Shown: in pieces, positions 1 through 7,983 of the stretch
How the letters are laid out: the number at the start of each line of letters is the position of its first letter
Numbering within the stretch: the first letter of the stretch is position 1
DNA from: Flavobacteriales bacterium
GTDB lineage: Bacteria > Bacteroidota > Bacteroidia > Flavobacteriales_E > Vicingaceae
Assembly (NCBI GenBank): GCA_002401955.1
Contig: NVUQ01000090.1
Coordinates: 1 to 41,565 of the forward strand
Direction of reading: 5' to 3'
DNA length: 41,565 bases
The notes under the pieces: model-generated
Database searches by the model: none
Told to the model about the DNA's origin: nothing
Seen by the model: the letters and a program-made list of their open reading frames with translations, nothing else
Made by a program: the position numbers and the translations under genes

Positions 1-1
1 A

Positions 2-406
2 ATGTTCTTTTACCTCTTCAATGCGAGCCTGGATGCTGTAAAAAACATGTCTATCGCTGATGGATTCGCTATTCTTAAAGGCGGTGATCATGCAGCAACT
101 GATTACTTGAGAAACAATACAACTTCTGGTTTGACGGCAGCGTTTAGCCCAAGAGTAAAAGAGTCTATTGACAAAGTAAAAGTTGCTCAAGCATGGGAGC
201 CACTCACCAAAGCATACAACAAAGCGATGTTGTTTACGGGCGGAGATCCTGTCAATACAGACATCAATGCGTATGTAACTGAACTTGCCATTAGAGGTAT
301 GTTCACTCTTATCGCTGAGGAAGAAGGCAAGATTCGCAAAGATCCTTTGGCACGTGTAAGTGACCTACTTAAGAAAGTATTCGGAAGTCCTGAAGCAGGA
401 AACTAA
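2..406 (+). CDS. DUF4197 protein, C-terminal part only (cut by window start)
   Basis: This is the end of a DUF4197-family gene; the 5' part lies outside the window. The visible 134 residues align along their length with residues about 135-249 of the complete DUF4197 protein at 10585-11334. Shared landmarks are ILKGGDHAAT versus ILKGEDDAAT, a Y(V)TE segment, and the ending RKDPLAR..DLLKKVFG versus RQDPSAR..DLLKKVFG. DUF4197 proteins are exported and their role is unknown. GC and codon choice (gcg, ggc, ctc, cgc) differ from every gene after about position 570, so this copy probably derives from another genome. The ATG at position 2 is almost certainly internal. Family call is confident; native status is doubtful. 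Confidence 0.8.
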   Translation: MFFYLFNASLDAVKNMSIADGFAILKGGDHAATDYLRNNTTSGLTAAFSPRVKESIDKVKVAQAWEPLTKAYNKAMLFTGGDPVNTDINAYVTELAIRGMFTLIAEEEGKIRKDPLARVSDLLKKVFGSPEAGN

Positions 407-1979
407 TTCGAGACTCAAATCTAATTACCAAGGCCTGATCCTGCCCCCCGATAGCAATCGGGACGTCTAGATCGGGCCTTTGTTGTTTATAGCCACTATT
501 GCCTACATTTATCCCATGTACAAGAACACCATAACCCACGACACCCCTCTTGCGCCTTCTGAATTCAGTGTAATTTAAAAATTGAATAAGGTATTTAAGT
601 CCAGTTGCGAGGTAATCTCCAACAATAGGAATAAATGAGAAACTTAACGTGAAAATGCCTAAATACAATATGAATATGGCTAAGGGAATAACAATTAAGT
701 TAGATAGCATAAAATAATTCGGAAATTGATGGAAGTATAGTAATCCTAGAGGGAAAGTTGCTATTTGTGCAGCAATAGAAACAGCGGTTATTTCCCAAAT
801 TTTTATTGGTAACCACCATTTAAAGTTAAACAAATTGTTTACCCATGGTTGGATAATTACAATACCAATAACGGCCATATAAGAAAGTTGAAAACCAACC
901 TCCATAATTAGTAAAGGATTGTAGATAAGTAAAACCAAAGCAGAAGCAGCTAATGTGTTAAAGAAGCTAGAGTTTCTTTTTGTCATTTTTGCTGCAACAA
1001 TAAAACTAAACATAGTAGCTGCACGCATCACAGAAGGAGATAGTCCGGTTAATAAGGCATAACTCCAAAGTATAAGAATAAGTAAAACACCTTTAATGAT
1101 GTTTCCGTATTTGTATTTTCCCAAAAAATAAAATAATTGACTAAATATTAAGAAAATTATACCAACATGTAATCCCGAAACAGCTAATACATGCATTGCT
1201 CCAGCACTAGAATAAGCACTTTTTAAATCTATATCAATACTATCTTTATAGCCAAGAATTAAGGCTGAAGCAACAGCAAGTTCATTTCCTTTAATTCCTT
1301 TTTTCTCTAGCGTTTTAATAAGATAAGCTCTGCTATCATTAGCAAACTTAAAAATTCCGCCTGTTGTAGCTTGTTGGATTAATTTCCAATTGTTAGACCT
1401 TAAAAATGCTTGTTGATGTATTAAATGAAAAGACAAATATTTTCTAAAATCAAACTCTTGAGGGTTTTTAGGCGGAGGAATATTCTTTAATTTTGGTTCA
1501 AAAGAAATAACATCTCCCACGTTTAATTTTTCGGATAAACTGTCTTTTTGTAAGTAAATAATCACCTTACCATTTCCTTCTTTCCAACGGTTTTTATTTT
1601 TAATTCCTTTAATTTTAAGAATAGCTTTAATGGTTCGCTCTTTTATTTGTGTAGGTTCTGTTATTTCGCCAATTAGTAATTGATTATTCTGCTCAGTTAA
1701 TAGTTTAGAAATAGTGTTGGTGTCTTTGTATTTTAAACTGGTTAAACAAGCACCAGCCAATGTTATGTTGATATAAATTAATAATCCAATTAACCATCTT
1801 ATGTTGTAATTAGTATTAATCCGTTTAATAAAAAGAAGAGTAATGAGTAGCAAAAATGATGCTCCGAAAACAGTAAGTGATAGTGTTATTTCTGGTTCTA
1901 AGTAAGTTATACTATGTATCCCTCCAATAAAAGGAATGAGTAATCTTAATAATGGAATATGGTTAAAGTTAATGTTCAA
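369..1979 (-). CDS. comEC: ComEC/Rec2-type DNA uptake channel, truncated with a foreign 63-residue tail
   Basis: This is the inner-membrane channel that carries single-stranded DNA into the cell during natural transformation. Residues 1-80 are hydrophobic and about 85-200 form the soluble DUF4131-like region. The Competence domain begins near 235, with the family signature AGAMHVLAVSGLHVG at 259-273, then LSPSVMRAATM at 313-323 and several membrane helices. The native protein stops near residue 473 (LIQFLNYTEF). The remaining 63 residues, rich in R, G and Q with no membrane character, are antisense to the foreign segment at 369-565. The last part of the Competence domain and any C-terminal metallo-beta-lactamase-like domain are therefore missing. 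Start 1979 gives a normal family N-terminus. The transcript runs divergently from the gene at 2049. As it stands the product would not be a complete channel. Confidence 0.85.
   Translation of the reverse strand: MNINFNHIPLLRLLIPFIGGIHSITYLEPEITLSLTVFGASFLLLITLLFIKRINTNYNIRWLIGLLIYINITLAGACLTSLKYKDTNTISKLLTEQNNQLLIGEITEPTQIKERTIKAILKIKGIKNKNRWKEGNGKVIIYLQKDSLSEKLNVGDVISFEPKLKNIPPPKNPQEFDFRKYLSFHLIHQQAFLRSNNWKLIQQATTGGIFKFANDSRAYLIKTLEKKGIKGNELAVASALILGYKDSIDIDLKSAYSSAGAMHVLAVSGLHVGIIFLIFSQLFYFLGKYKYGNIIKGVLLILILWSYALLTGLSPSVMRAATMFSFIVAAKMTKRNSSFFNTLAASALVLLIYNPLLIMEVGFQLSYMAVIGIVIIQPWVNNLFNFKWWLPIKIWEITAVSIAAQIATFPLGLLYFHQFPNYFMLSNLIVIPLAIFILYLGIFTLSFSFIPIVGDYLATGLKYLIQFLNYTEFRRRKRGVVGYGVLVHGINVGNSGYKQQRPDLDVPIAIGGQDQALVIRFESRISFLLQDFRILS
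430..481 (+). terminator. Nested hairpin terminator after the partial DUF4197 gene
   Basis: AAGGCCTGATC at 430-440 pairs with GATCGGGCCTT at 470-480 with one G-T pair. Inside lies a second hairpin, CCCGAT-agca-ATCGGG, at 447-462. A T-rich run, tttgttgttt, follows. It begins 24 bases after the stop codon at 406, as expected of an intrinsic terminator. Confidence 0.7.
516..578 (+). pseudogene. First codons of an unidentified gene, cut off at the chimeric join
   Basis: An ATG at 516 opens a frame starting MYKNTITHDTPLAPSEF and hits a stop at 576-578. The first 16-17 codons use GC-rich codons like the upstream partial gene. From about 566 the sequence is AT-rich and belongs, in antisense, to comEC. 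A plausible Bacteroidota promoter precedes it (ttg at 483-485, 18 bases, TACATTTA at 504-511). I read it as the start of a gene that continued in the donor sequence and was severed at the join. The product cannot be identified from so few residues, and the ATG itself is uncertain. Confidence 0.4.
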
Positions 1980-2048
1980 TAAAAACAGCTAATTTATGTT
2001 TTTTTGATTACTTCTTTCTTTTGCATGATTTTTGTTAAGTTTGTTAGT

Positions 2049-2603
2049 ATGAAGAAAGTAGTTATTTTGTTCTTAATATTATTTTTTAATACCGTAGCTT
2101 TTTCTCAAGCTGAAGAAAAATCTAAGGATGGCTATAAAAAGTATTACGTTATTCTTATTACTAAAGATGGAGAGGTAAGAAACGTTTTTAAAGAAGGGAA
2201 AGGAATAACTGCTAAAATAGGTGAAAAAACAATATCAGGATCATGGTATTTTAAAGCAGAACCAGATATAGTTACTGTTGTTGGAAAAAAAGGAGAGGTA
2301 CTAGGAGAGGTAAAATTAAACGATCAAAAAAACATTAAACTAGAAACAGACGAGCCAAAACAAAGTGGTGGAGGCGTTAGTATTGGTTTTGGAATAGGGC
2401 CAGTTGGCGTTTCTTCTAGGAACGTGGCTAGTGGACCAAAATACATTTCTTATAACATGACTAAAAACAAAGCTGTTTTTGATCAACAAATTGAAACAAG
2501 AGAGGATAAGATAAGAAGAGAATACGCTGAAAAAAAGTATTTTGAACAACAAAAAAAGGAGCAGGCTAAACAAGATCGCAAGGCAAAAAGAAAGAAAAAG
2601 TAA
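2049..2603 (+). CDS. Secreted protein of unknown function with a lysine-rich C-terminus
   Basis: I do not recognise the family. The ATG at 2049 is preferred over the one at 2004 because it places a standard signal peptide (MKKVVILFLILFFNTVAFSQ) at the N-terminus. The mature protein of about 164 residues has a beta-rich region with alternating charge (about 25-100), a glycine-rich stretch GGGVSIGFGIGP (about 108-119), and a helical C-terminus of K, R, Q and E ending in KKK. The stop overlaps the next start by one base (TAATG), so it is very likely translationally coupled to the membrane protein at 2603. Location is inferred to be periplasm or outer envelope. Confidence 0.7.
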   Translation: MKKVVILFLILFFNTVAFSQAEEKSKDGYKKYYVILITKDGEVRNVFKEGKGITAKIGEKTISGSWYFKAEPDIVTVVGKKGEVLGEVKLNDQKNIKLETDEPKQSGGGVSIGFGIGPVGVSSRNVASGPKYISYNMTKNKAVFDQQIETREDKIRREYAEKKYFEQQKKEQAKQDRKAKRKKK

Positions 2604-3253
2604 TGGAAGATAGACCTTTAGATGAATATGTGATAAGGGAAGGTTCTGAAAAACTGGATTTTTCTGAATATCGAATAACACTTAATCATAGAAACTATAT
2701 GCTTTTTTGTACAGGTATTATCATGTTAGATATGGTTCGGTCTTCTTTTGGAATGTTTTTTCCGCATGTTACGGGTTTTACTTTGGCTCAAAATCAATTG
2801 TTGAGTGTTATGCTTATTGTTATTGAAGCTTATTCATGTTATTTTTTTCTTAATTATTTTAACTATTATAAATTAAAAGTGTTAGCCAGAGTCACACTCT
2901 TTTTATTTATTTCATACATAGCTGAAGATCTATTTTATTTATTGAACATAATTAATATAGAGATGCCATCAATTGTAGGCACTGTAATTACTATGGTTGC
3001 AATACCATTGATGTTTGTGTGGGTAGTTAAAATATTGAGAATGGACGTGCATAGTTACTCATCAATTAAATTTTTAAGATATGCTGTTATTTTATTAATT
3101 ATAACATTTTGTCTTTCCCTTATAGCTGGATTGGGATTGCCATTTTTATTTGAAGATTATTATCTGTATATAAAATTATTAGGGTGCCCTATAATCTTGT
3201 ATTATTTCTTTATCATAAAATTTACACTAGATCTTAAAACAATAGAAGAATAA
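2603..3253 (+). CDS. Six-helix integral membrane protein of unknown function
   Basis: The 216 residues start with a cytosolic stretch of about 28 residues (MEDRPLDEYVIREG...) and then show about six hydrophobic segments, near residues 31-50, 63-84, 93-113, 124-145, 158-180 and 188-208. No transporter or enzyme motif is visible. It overlaps the upstream secreted protein gene by one base and is followed after 10 bases by the secreted nuclease, so the three probably form one transcript. No function is assigned. Confidence 0.7.
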   Translation: MEDRPLDEYVIREGSEKLDFSEYRITLNHRNYMLFCTGIIMLDMVRSSFGMFFPHVTGFTLAQNQLLSVMLIVIEAYSCYFFLNYFNYYKLKVLARVTLFLFISYIAEDLFYLLNIINIEMPSIVGTVITMVAIPLMFVWVVKILRMDVHSYSSIKFLRYAVILLIITFCLSLIAGLGLPFLFEDYYLYIKLLGCPIILYYFFIIKFTLDLKTIEE

Positions 3254-3263
3254 AATAGACCGT

Positions 3264-4538
3264 ATGAAAAAAACATTAATATCTATACTTTCTCTCTTAA
3301 TTACTTCAGTAGTATTTTCTCAAACCGTTGAAGAAAAATTAAATAAGCTCCAACAAAATATGGAGCGTTTGGATCAACAAAAAGTAGAACTTCAAGAAGG
3401 GGTTGATGAGTTAAAGCTTGAAAAAATAAGAGAAGACATTTTAAAGGTTAGTCAACCAGAAATTAAAACAGGAGAAGAAGTGCTTGTTCATTCAGCTATG
3501 AGTTTGGTGTATTCTGAACAGCACGAGCAAGCAAAATGGGTTGCCCATATCATAACCCCAGATATTATTAATGGAACAACAGGAAGGTCTAACGATTTTA
3601 GAGAAGACCCATTAGTAAAAACAGGTAGTGCAACCGAAAAGGATTATTTCTTAAAAGCATTAAAAACAGGTTCTACGGATAAATATGATTATGATGGATT
3701 TGGTTACGATAGAGGCCATTTAGCTCCTTCGGCAGATTTTAGATGGAGTAAGAAAGCCTTGTCAGAATCTTATTTTTATTCAAACATGTCGCCTCAATTA
3801 GCTAAATTTAATAGAGAGAAATGGGCGGATTTAGAGGGTTTGTTGCGTGGTTATATTTATGATCACCCAACAATACAATTGTATGTAGTTACTGGGCCTT
3901 TGTTAAATGATAGTTTGCCAGTTATAGAGAGAGGAGTGAATAAGGTGAGTATTCCTAAATTTTACTTTAAGGTGGTATTAGATTTGACCAATAAAAAAGC
4001 CATCGCGTTTATTATGCCCAATGAAGATATGAAATACCCAGTATCGAGCTATGCGGTTACAATTAACGAAGTGGAAGAAGTAACAGGTATCAATTTCTTT
4101 TATCAGTTAGAAGATGCTTTAGAAGAAGAATTAGAGGCTCAGAAAGAAGTAACTGTTTGGGTGCCTGAAAAACAAAAAAATGATGTTGATCCTATTTATC
4201 AGCCAGATTTGCCTAAAGGAGTCTATAACACGGTTCAAGCTAAACGACATATGGGAAGTGGAAGACAGGTAGCTGTAAAAGGAACAGTAGTTGGTACACG
4301 AAAAACTCGTAACGGGCATTTGTTTTTTAATTTAGATAAAAATTATCCCAACCAAATATTTACTGTTGCAATATGGAAAAAAAACATTGTTAATTTTAGT
4401 TATGATCCTTTAGAGGAATGGAAAGGAAAAGAGGTAACTCTAAAAGGAAAAATTGCTGATTTTGATGGGATGCCAACTATGATTATTGAGAAAGAAAATG
4501 CCGTTGAAATGCATCAAAATAGTAAAATGAATGATTAA
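3264..4538 (+). CDS. Secreted DRGH-type (NUC) DNA/RNA non-specific endonuclease with C-terminal OB-like domain
   Basis: It cleaves DNA and RNA with a single catalytic metal, by analogy with the NucA/EndA/Serratia nuclease family. Residues 1-20 are a signal peptide ending VVFSQ. Residues 22-65 look like a coiled coil. The nuclease core spans about 75-280, with the catalytic motif DRGHLAPSAD starting at 149 (H152) and the metal-site region SNMSPQ...FNREKW (N174, N183). Residues about 325-420 resemble an OB-fold: alternating strands with KGTVVGTRKTRNGHLFFNL and VTLKGKIADFDG. The DRGH core is sure; the OB assignment rests on pattern only. It closes a three-gene group and lies near comEC, so a role in processing external DNA is possible, but nutrient scavenging is equally plausible. 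Confidence 0.88.
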   Translation: MKKTLISILSLLITSVVFSQTVEEKLNKLQQNMERLDQQKVELQEGVDELKLEKIREDILKVSQPEIKTGEEVLVHSAMSLVYSEQHEQAKWVAHIITPDIINGTTGRSNDFREDPLVKTGSATEKDYFLKALKTGSTDKYDYDGFGYDRGHLAPSADFRWSKKALSESYFYSNMSPQLAKFNREKWADLEGLLRGYIYDHPTIQLYVVTGPLLNDSLPVIERGVNKVSIPKFYFKVVLDLTNKKAIAFIMPNEDMKYPVSSYAVTINEVEEVTGINFFYQLEDALEEELEAQKEVTVWVPEKQKNDVDPIYQPDLPKGVYNTVQAKRHMGSGRQVAVKGTVVGTRKTRNGHLFFNLDKNYPNQIFTVAIWKKNIVNFSYDPLEEWKGKEVTLKGKIADFDGMPTMIIEKENAVEMHQNSKMND

Positions 4539-4550
4539 AAAGGGGAGGGC

Positions 4551-5714
4551 TTAGTAATCCGCCTTAAAAAAGTCTAAGGATTCTAAGTTAATCATGTGTA
4601 CATCCTCATAATAGAAATGTAAAATATCAATGTAGCTGTATCCTGTTTTTGCCATTTTCATAGCTCCCTCTTGACATAAACCAACCCCATGACCAAAACC
4701 CTTACCTTCTAATCGAACAAAATTCTCTTCAGGTATAACATTGAATTGAGCCGATTTTAATTTGAAATCTTTACGAATGGTTGTAAACGGAATTTGTACG
4801 TTTTGGTTCTCAAAAAATTGTTCTCTACAATTATTCTGAAAATACTCCACATCGCATTCGTGTTTTAAGCTTCCTTTCGGAAAGCCATGATTAATGAGGT
4901 AGTTAATCCATTTTATTTTTGGTATTTTCTTTTCCCAAATGGCATTGTTTTCGTGTAAACAAAAAGTGTCTTTAACCGTTCTTAAGTAATATAGCTTTTG
5001 TCTCCAAACCTCTTCAGATTTTGCTGTTTCTCCACCACAATTAGAATAAAAAGTAGCAACAATCAAATCAATATCACTATCAACAATCACAATATCATTG
5101 GTTTCTTTAGCAGCAGCTTTAATTAGTTCCGATTTTGGTTTTCTGTTGTAAGCTTGACAATGAACCTTGTCGCAAAGGCTAAAACCTTCTGCTTGGTGGC
5201 GTTTTATATTTTTTAAAGCATAAGTTCTACAAATAATGGCTTGTAGTTTAAAATACTCGGGGGGTGGGCTTCTACCCACTTCAGATTCTACAACACCAGC
5301 AATATAGTTGTTAATTTCTATGTTATTGATTAGCTGGAAATAGTTGTAATAGCTGTGTAGGTTAACAAAAAGGTTATCTTCATAAACTTTTATTCTTTTA
5401 CTTTTAGAAAGTTTTATTTTAAATGAATTAGTTGCTGAAACACCAATGAATCGTACTTTTTTAAAGCTTCCGTAATCTTTATCTATTGATTTAATGTGAA
5501 TTTGATTGTTGCTATATTTAAGCTCTAACAATTCAGACTTATCAATCTTTAAAAGTTTCCCTTTTTCAGTAAAAACACTGTATTCACCTTCTTCGGGATG
5601 AAAAATAAAAGAAGTTATTTTGTTGTTGTGGTAAATGCCAATGTTTACTATTTCTCCAAAGATATTCTGAAGTAATAATAAAGCAATAGTAAATATGAAA
5701 AGTCTTTTTATCAC
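4551..5714 (-). CDS. SpoIID/LytB domain protein (cell-wall lytic enzyme family)
   Basis: SpoIID-family proteins act on peptidoglycan; SpoIID itself cleaves glycan strands, and LytB-type members stimulate amidases. Residues 1-20 form a signal peptide. About 23-120 are a beta-rich N-terminal part. The SpoIID domain begins at IAGVVESEVG (138-147), where the Glu of VxxE matches the proposed catalytic residue, followed by LQAIICRTYAL, a cysteine pair in FSLCDKVHCQAYN, TFYSNCGGET, and the C-terminal GKGFGHGVGLCQEGAMKMA. The 387 residues are about normal for Bacteroidota members. It reads the same way as lpxB, 69 bases downstream of it, and converges on the nuclease gene with only a 12-base gap. Confidence 0.88.
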   Translation of the reverse strand: MIKRLFIFTIALLLLQNIFGEIVNIGIYHNNKITSFIFHPEEGEYSVFTEKGKLLKIDKSELLELKYSNNQIHIKSIDKDYGSFKKVRFIGVSATNSFKIKLSKSKRIKVYEDNLFVNLHSYYNYFQLINNIEINNYIAGVVESEVGRSPPPEYFKLQAIICRTYALKNIKRHQAEGFSLCDKVHCQAYNRKPKSELIKAAAKETNDIVIVDSDIDLIVATFYSNCGGETAKSEEVWRQKLYYLRTVKDTFCLHENNAIWEKKIPKIKWINYLINHGFPKGSLKHECDVEYFQNNCREQFFENQNVQIPFTTIRKDFKLKSAQFNVIPEENFVRLEGKGFGHGVGLCQEGAMKMAKTGYSYIDILHFYYEDVHMINLESLDFFKADY

Positions 5715-5783
5715 TGCGTAAAAGTATTGTTAATGAACTAGCAAAAAGGATGCCGATAACAACAGTTATTCACAATGGTTTTT

Positions 5784-6893
5784 TTATTTCTTTAGAGAAT
5801 CAACAATTAGATTTGCAGCTCGTTTAGATGCTCCAATTCCCCCTAGTTTTTGGTGTAAAATTTCGTAGTCGGTTAGCATAGATTTACGAGATTTTCCAGT
5901 AGTAATTTTACTTAACTCATAAGTTAAGTTGGGTGTATTTAATTCTTTCTGAATCAATTCTTTAACAGACTCTTTATTCATAATTAAATTAACTAAAGAA
6001 ATGTACTTTGTCTTAATCACCATTTTGGCTAAATTATAGAATAACCAACCTGTTTTGTAACAGACAACTTGTGGTACTTTAAACAAGGCTGTTTCTAAGG
6101 TTGCAGTACCAGAAACCACTAAAGCTGAAGTTGAATGTTGCAACAAGTCGTAAGTTTTATTCTCTATAATGGATATATCTTTATCGATAAACTGTTTATA
6201 AAACAATAGAGGTTGAGAAGGTGCTCCTGCAATTACAAATTGGTAATCAGGGAATTTATCTACAACGCTAAGCATTAATGATAACATGGCTGAAATTTCT
6301 TGTTTTCGGCTACCGGGTAACAATGCGATAATCGGTTTATCGTTTAGTTGGTGCTCGTTACAGAAATCTCCAAAACTAATTGATGGTCTATCAGCAATAG
6401 AGTCTAGTAGTGGATGTCCAACAAAATCAACAGGATAATTAAATTTAGCATAAAACTCCTCTTCAAAAGGAAGGATGCAGATCATCTTGTCTATTATCTT
6501 CTTTATTTTATGAACTCTTTTTTGGTTCCACGCCCAAATTTTAGGAGAGATGTAATAATAAACTTTAATGTTGTTTGCTTTTGCCCATTTGGCAATCTTC
6601 ATATTAAAACCAGGGTAATCCACTAAAATAAGTACGTCAGGCGTATATGCTTTAATGTCTTCTTTACAGAAAGCAATGTTTTTAAAGATGGTTCTAATAT
6701 TTAGGAGTACTTGTTCAACTCCCATAAATGCAAGTTCTCTAAAATGCTTAACAATGGTAGCTCCTTGCTTTTCCATTAAATCGCCACCAAAACACCTAAA
6801 CTCAGCATTAGTATCAGCTTTGGCTAATTCTTTTATAAGATAGGAGGCTTGTAAATCTCCTGAAGCTTCTCCTGCTATTAAGTAGTATTTCAT
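5784..6893 (-). CDS. lpxB: Lipid-A-disaccharide synthase
   Basis: LpxB condenses UDP-2,3-diacylglucosamine with lipid X to give lipid A disaccharide at the cytosolic face of the inner membrane. The 369 residues are of usual length. Visible family landmarks are the start YYLIAGEASGDLQASYLI, VDYPGFNMKIAKWAK, the YYISPKIWAWNQKRV segment, LLPGSRKQEI, and SGTATLETALFKVPQVVCYKT in the C-terminal sugar-nucleotide half. It is the last convincing gene of the leftward run fhs-surE-small membrane protein-lpxB. The surE/lpxB pairing is commonly seen in Bacteroidota. Confidence 0.95.
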   Translation of the reverse strand: MKYYLIAGEASGDLQASYLIKELAKADTNAEFRCFGGDLMEKQGATIVKHFRELAFMGVEQVLLNIRTIFKNIAFCKEDIKAYTPDVLILVDYPGFNMKIAKWAKANNIKVYYYISPKIWAWNQKRVHKIKKIIDKMICILPFEEEFYAKFNYPVDFVGHPLLDSIADRPSISFGDFCNEHQLNDKPIIALLPGSRKQEISAMLSLMLSVVDKFPDYQFVIAGAPSQPLLFYKQFIDKDISIIENKTYDLLQHSTSALVVSGTATLETALFKVPQVVCYKTGWLFYNLAKMVIKTKYISLVNLIMNKESVKELIQKELNTPNLTYELSKITTGKSRKSMLTDYEILHQKLGGIGASKRAANLIVDSLKK

Positions 6894-6906
6894 CTATTTT
6901 AAGAAG

Positions 6907-7206
6907 TTACATCACGAACATGTAGTACATATAAAAAGCACCATAAAGAAGGGTTGCAAGCACAACTCCTCTAGCCGATTTATCTTTTTTGAACCAATAA
7001 AACAGAAAAAAGATACCCAGATTAACAAAAAGACTTCCTTTTAAAATATTAACAATTTCAGCAAAATAAGGGTTTCTAATAACTTCTAATAATGATATGT
7101 TTAAATACATTCCTAACCAAAAATGCATGATAATAATAGGAATTATCAATCCTAGAAGAGCTCCAACAATAATGTGATTAAATTTTAATAAATCGTCTTT
7201 ATTCAT
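6907..7206 (-). CDS. Small three-helix membrane protein between surE and lpxB
   Basis: A 99-residue protein with hydrophobic segments at about 9-30, 55-68 and 79-97 and short loops (WFKKDKSARG). Its start overlaps the end of surE by 8 bases and it ends 13 bases before lpxB, so it is translated within that operon. Small unannotated membrane proteins in this slot are common in Bacteroidota, but I recognise no named family. A role linked to lipid A is only suggested by position. Confidence 0.75.
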   Translation of the reverse strand: MNKDDLLKFNHIIVGALLGLIIPIIIMHFWLGMYLNISLLEVIRNPYFAEIVNILKGSLFVNLGIFFLFYWFKKDKSARGVVLATLLYGAFYMYYMFVM

Positions 7207-7969
7207 TTTCTAAGTTTTTTATAGTAGTTAATAAATTATAGGCAGTAACATCTGGCTGTATCGGAACAACTGAAACATAGTTGTTCGTTAGAGCCCATTC
7301 ATCAGTATCTTTACCATTATCTTCCAGCACAAATTTACCCGTAAGCCAATAGTAAGTTCTGCCCACAGGATCAGTTCTTTCATCGTATTCTTCTTTCCAA
7401 TTTCCTTTTGCCTGTCTACAAACTTTAATACCAGCAATTAACTCTGTGCTTAAGTAAGGAATGTTAACGTTTAGGCACAGTGCTTTATTTTTATTGTTAT
7501 TTAAAACTTGACTAATAATTTTTTGAGCATAATGTTTTGCTGCAGTAAAATCGGCATCAATAGAATGATTTAATAATGAAAAACCAATGGATGGGATGTT
7601 CTCTAAAGATCCTTCTAAAGCAGCAGACATAGTGCCTGAATAAATTACATTAATAGATGAATTGGATCCATGGTTTATTCCTGAAACAATTAAATTAGGT
7701 TTTTTAGGTAAGATCTTATTTACAGCAATCTTAACACAATCTACAGGTGTGCCACTGCAAGCGTAAGCTTCAGTACCTTCTATTTCTATCTTTTTTATTC
7801 GTAAAGTAGAGTCTAATGTTATAGCATGTCCCATACCACTTTGTGGTTTGTCTGGAGCAACAATAGTTACGTTTCCAAATTCTTTTGCTACATCAATTAA
7901 AGCTCTAATTCCTGGAGCATTTATTCCATCATCATTTATAACAAGAATTAGTGGCTTTTCTGAATTCAT
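7199..7969 (-). CDS. surE: 5'/3'-nucleotidase SurE
   Basis: SurE is a metal-dependent phosphatase that removes phosphate from nucleoside 5'- and 3'-monophosphates. The N-terminal VINDDGINAPGI motif supplies D13 and D14, and ISGINHGSN supplies the metal-binding Asn. GMGHAITL and the central YSGTMSAALEG are also family landmarks. Its 256 residues are normal. The start lies 14 bases after the fhs stop, which indicates co-transcription with fhs, and the end overlaps the next small gene. Confidence 0.96.
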   Translation of the reverse strand: MNSEKPLILVINDDGINAPGIRALIDVAKEFGNVTIVAPDKPQSGMGHAITLDSTLRIKKIEIEGTEAYACSGTPVDCVKIAVNKILPKKPNLIVSGINHGSNSSINVIYSGTMSAALEGSLENIPSIGFSLLNHSIDADFTAAKHYAQKIISQVLNNNKNKALCLNVNIPYLSTELIAGIKVCRQAKGNWKEEYDERTDPVGRTYYWLTGKFVLEDNGKDTDEWALTNNYVSVVPIQPDVTAYNLLTTIKNLENE

Positions 7970-7983
7970 TTTTATTGATGTTA

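Noticed and set aside
2340..2681. Minus-strand ORF of 113 codons
   Set aside because: Antisense shadow of the exported protein gene at 2049-2603; hydrophobicity reflects antisense of lysine codons.
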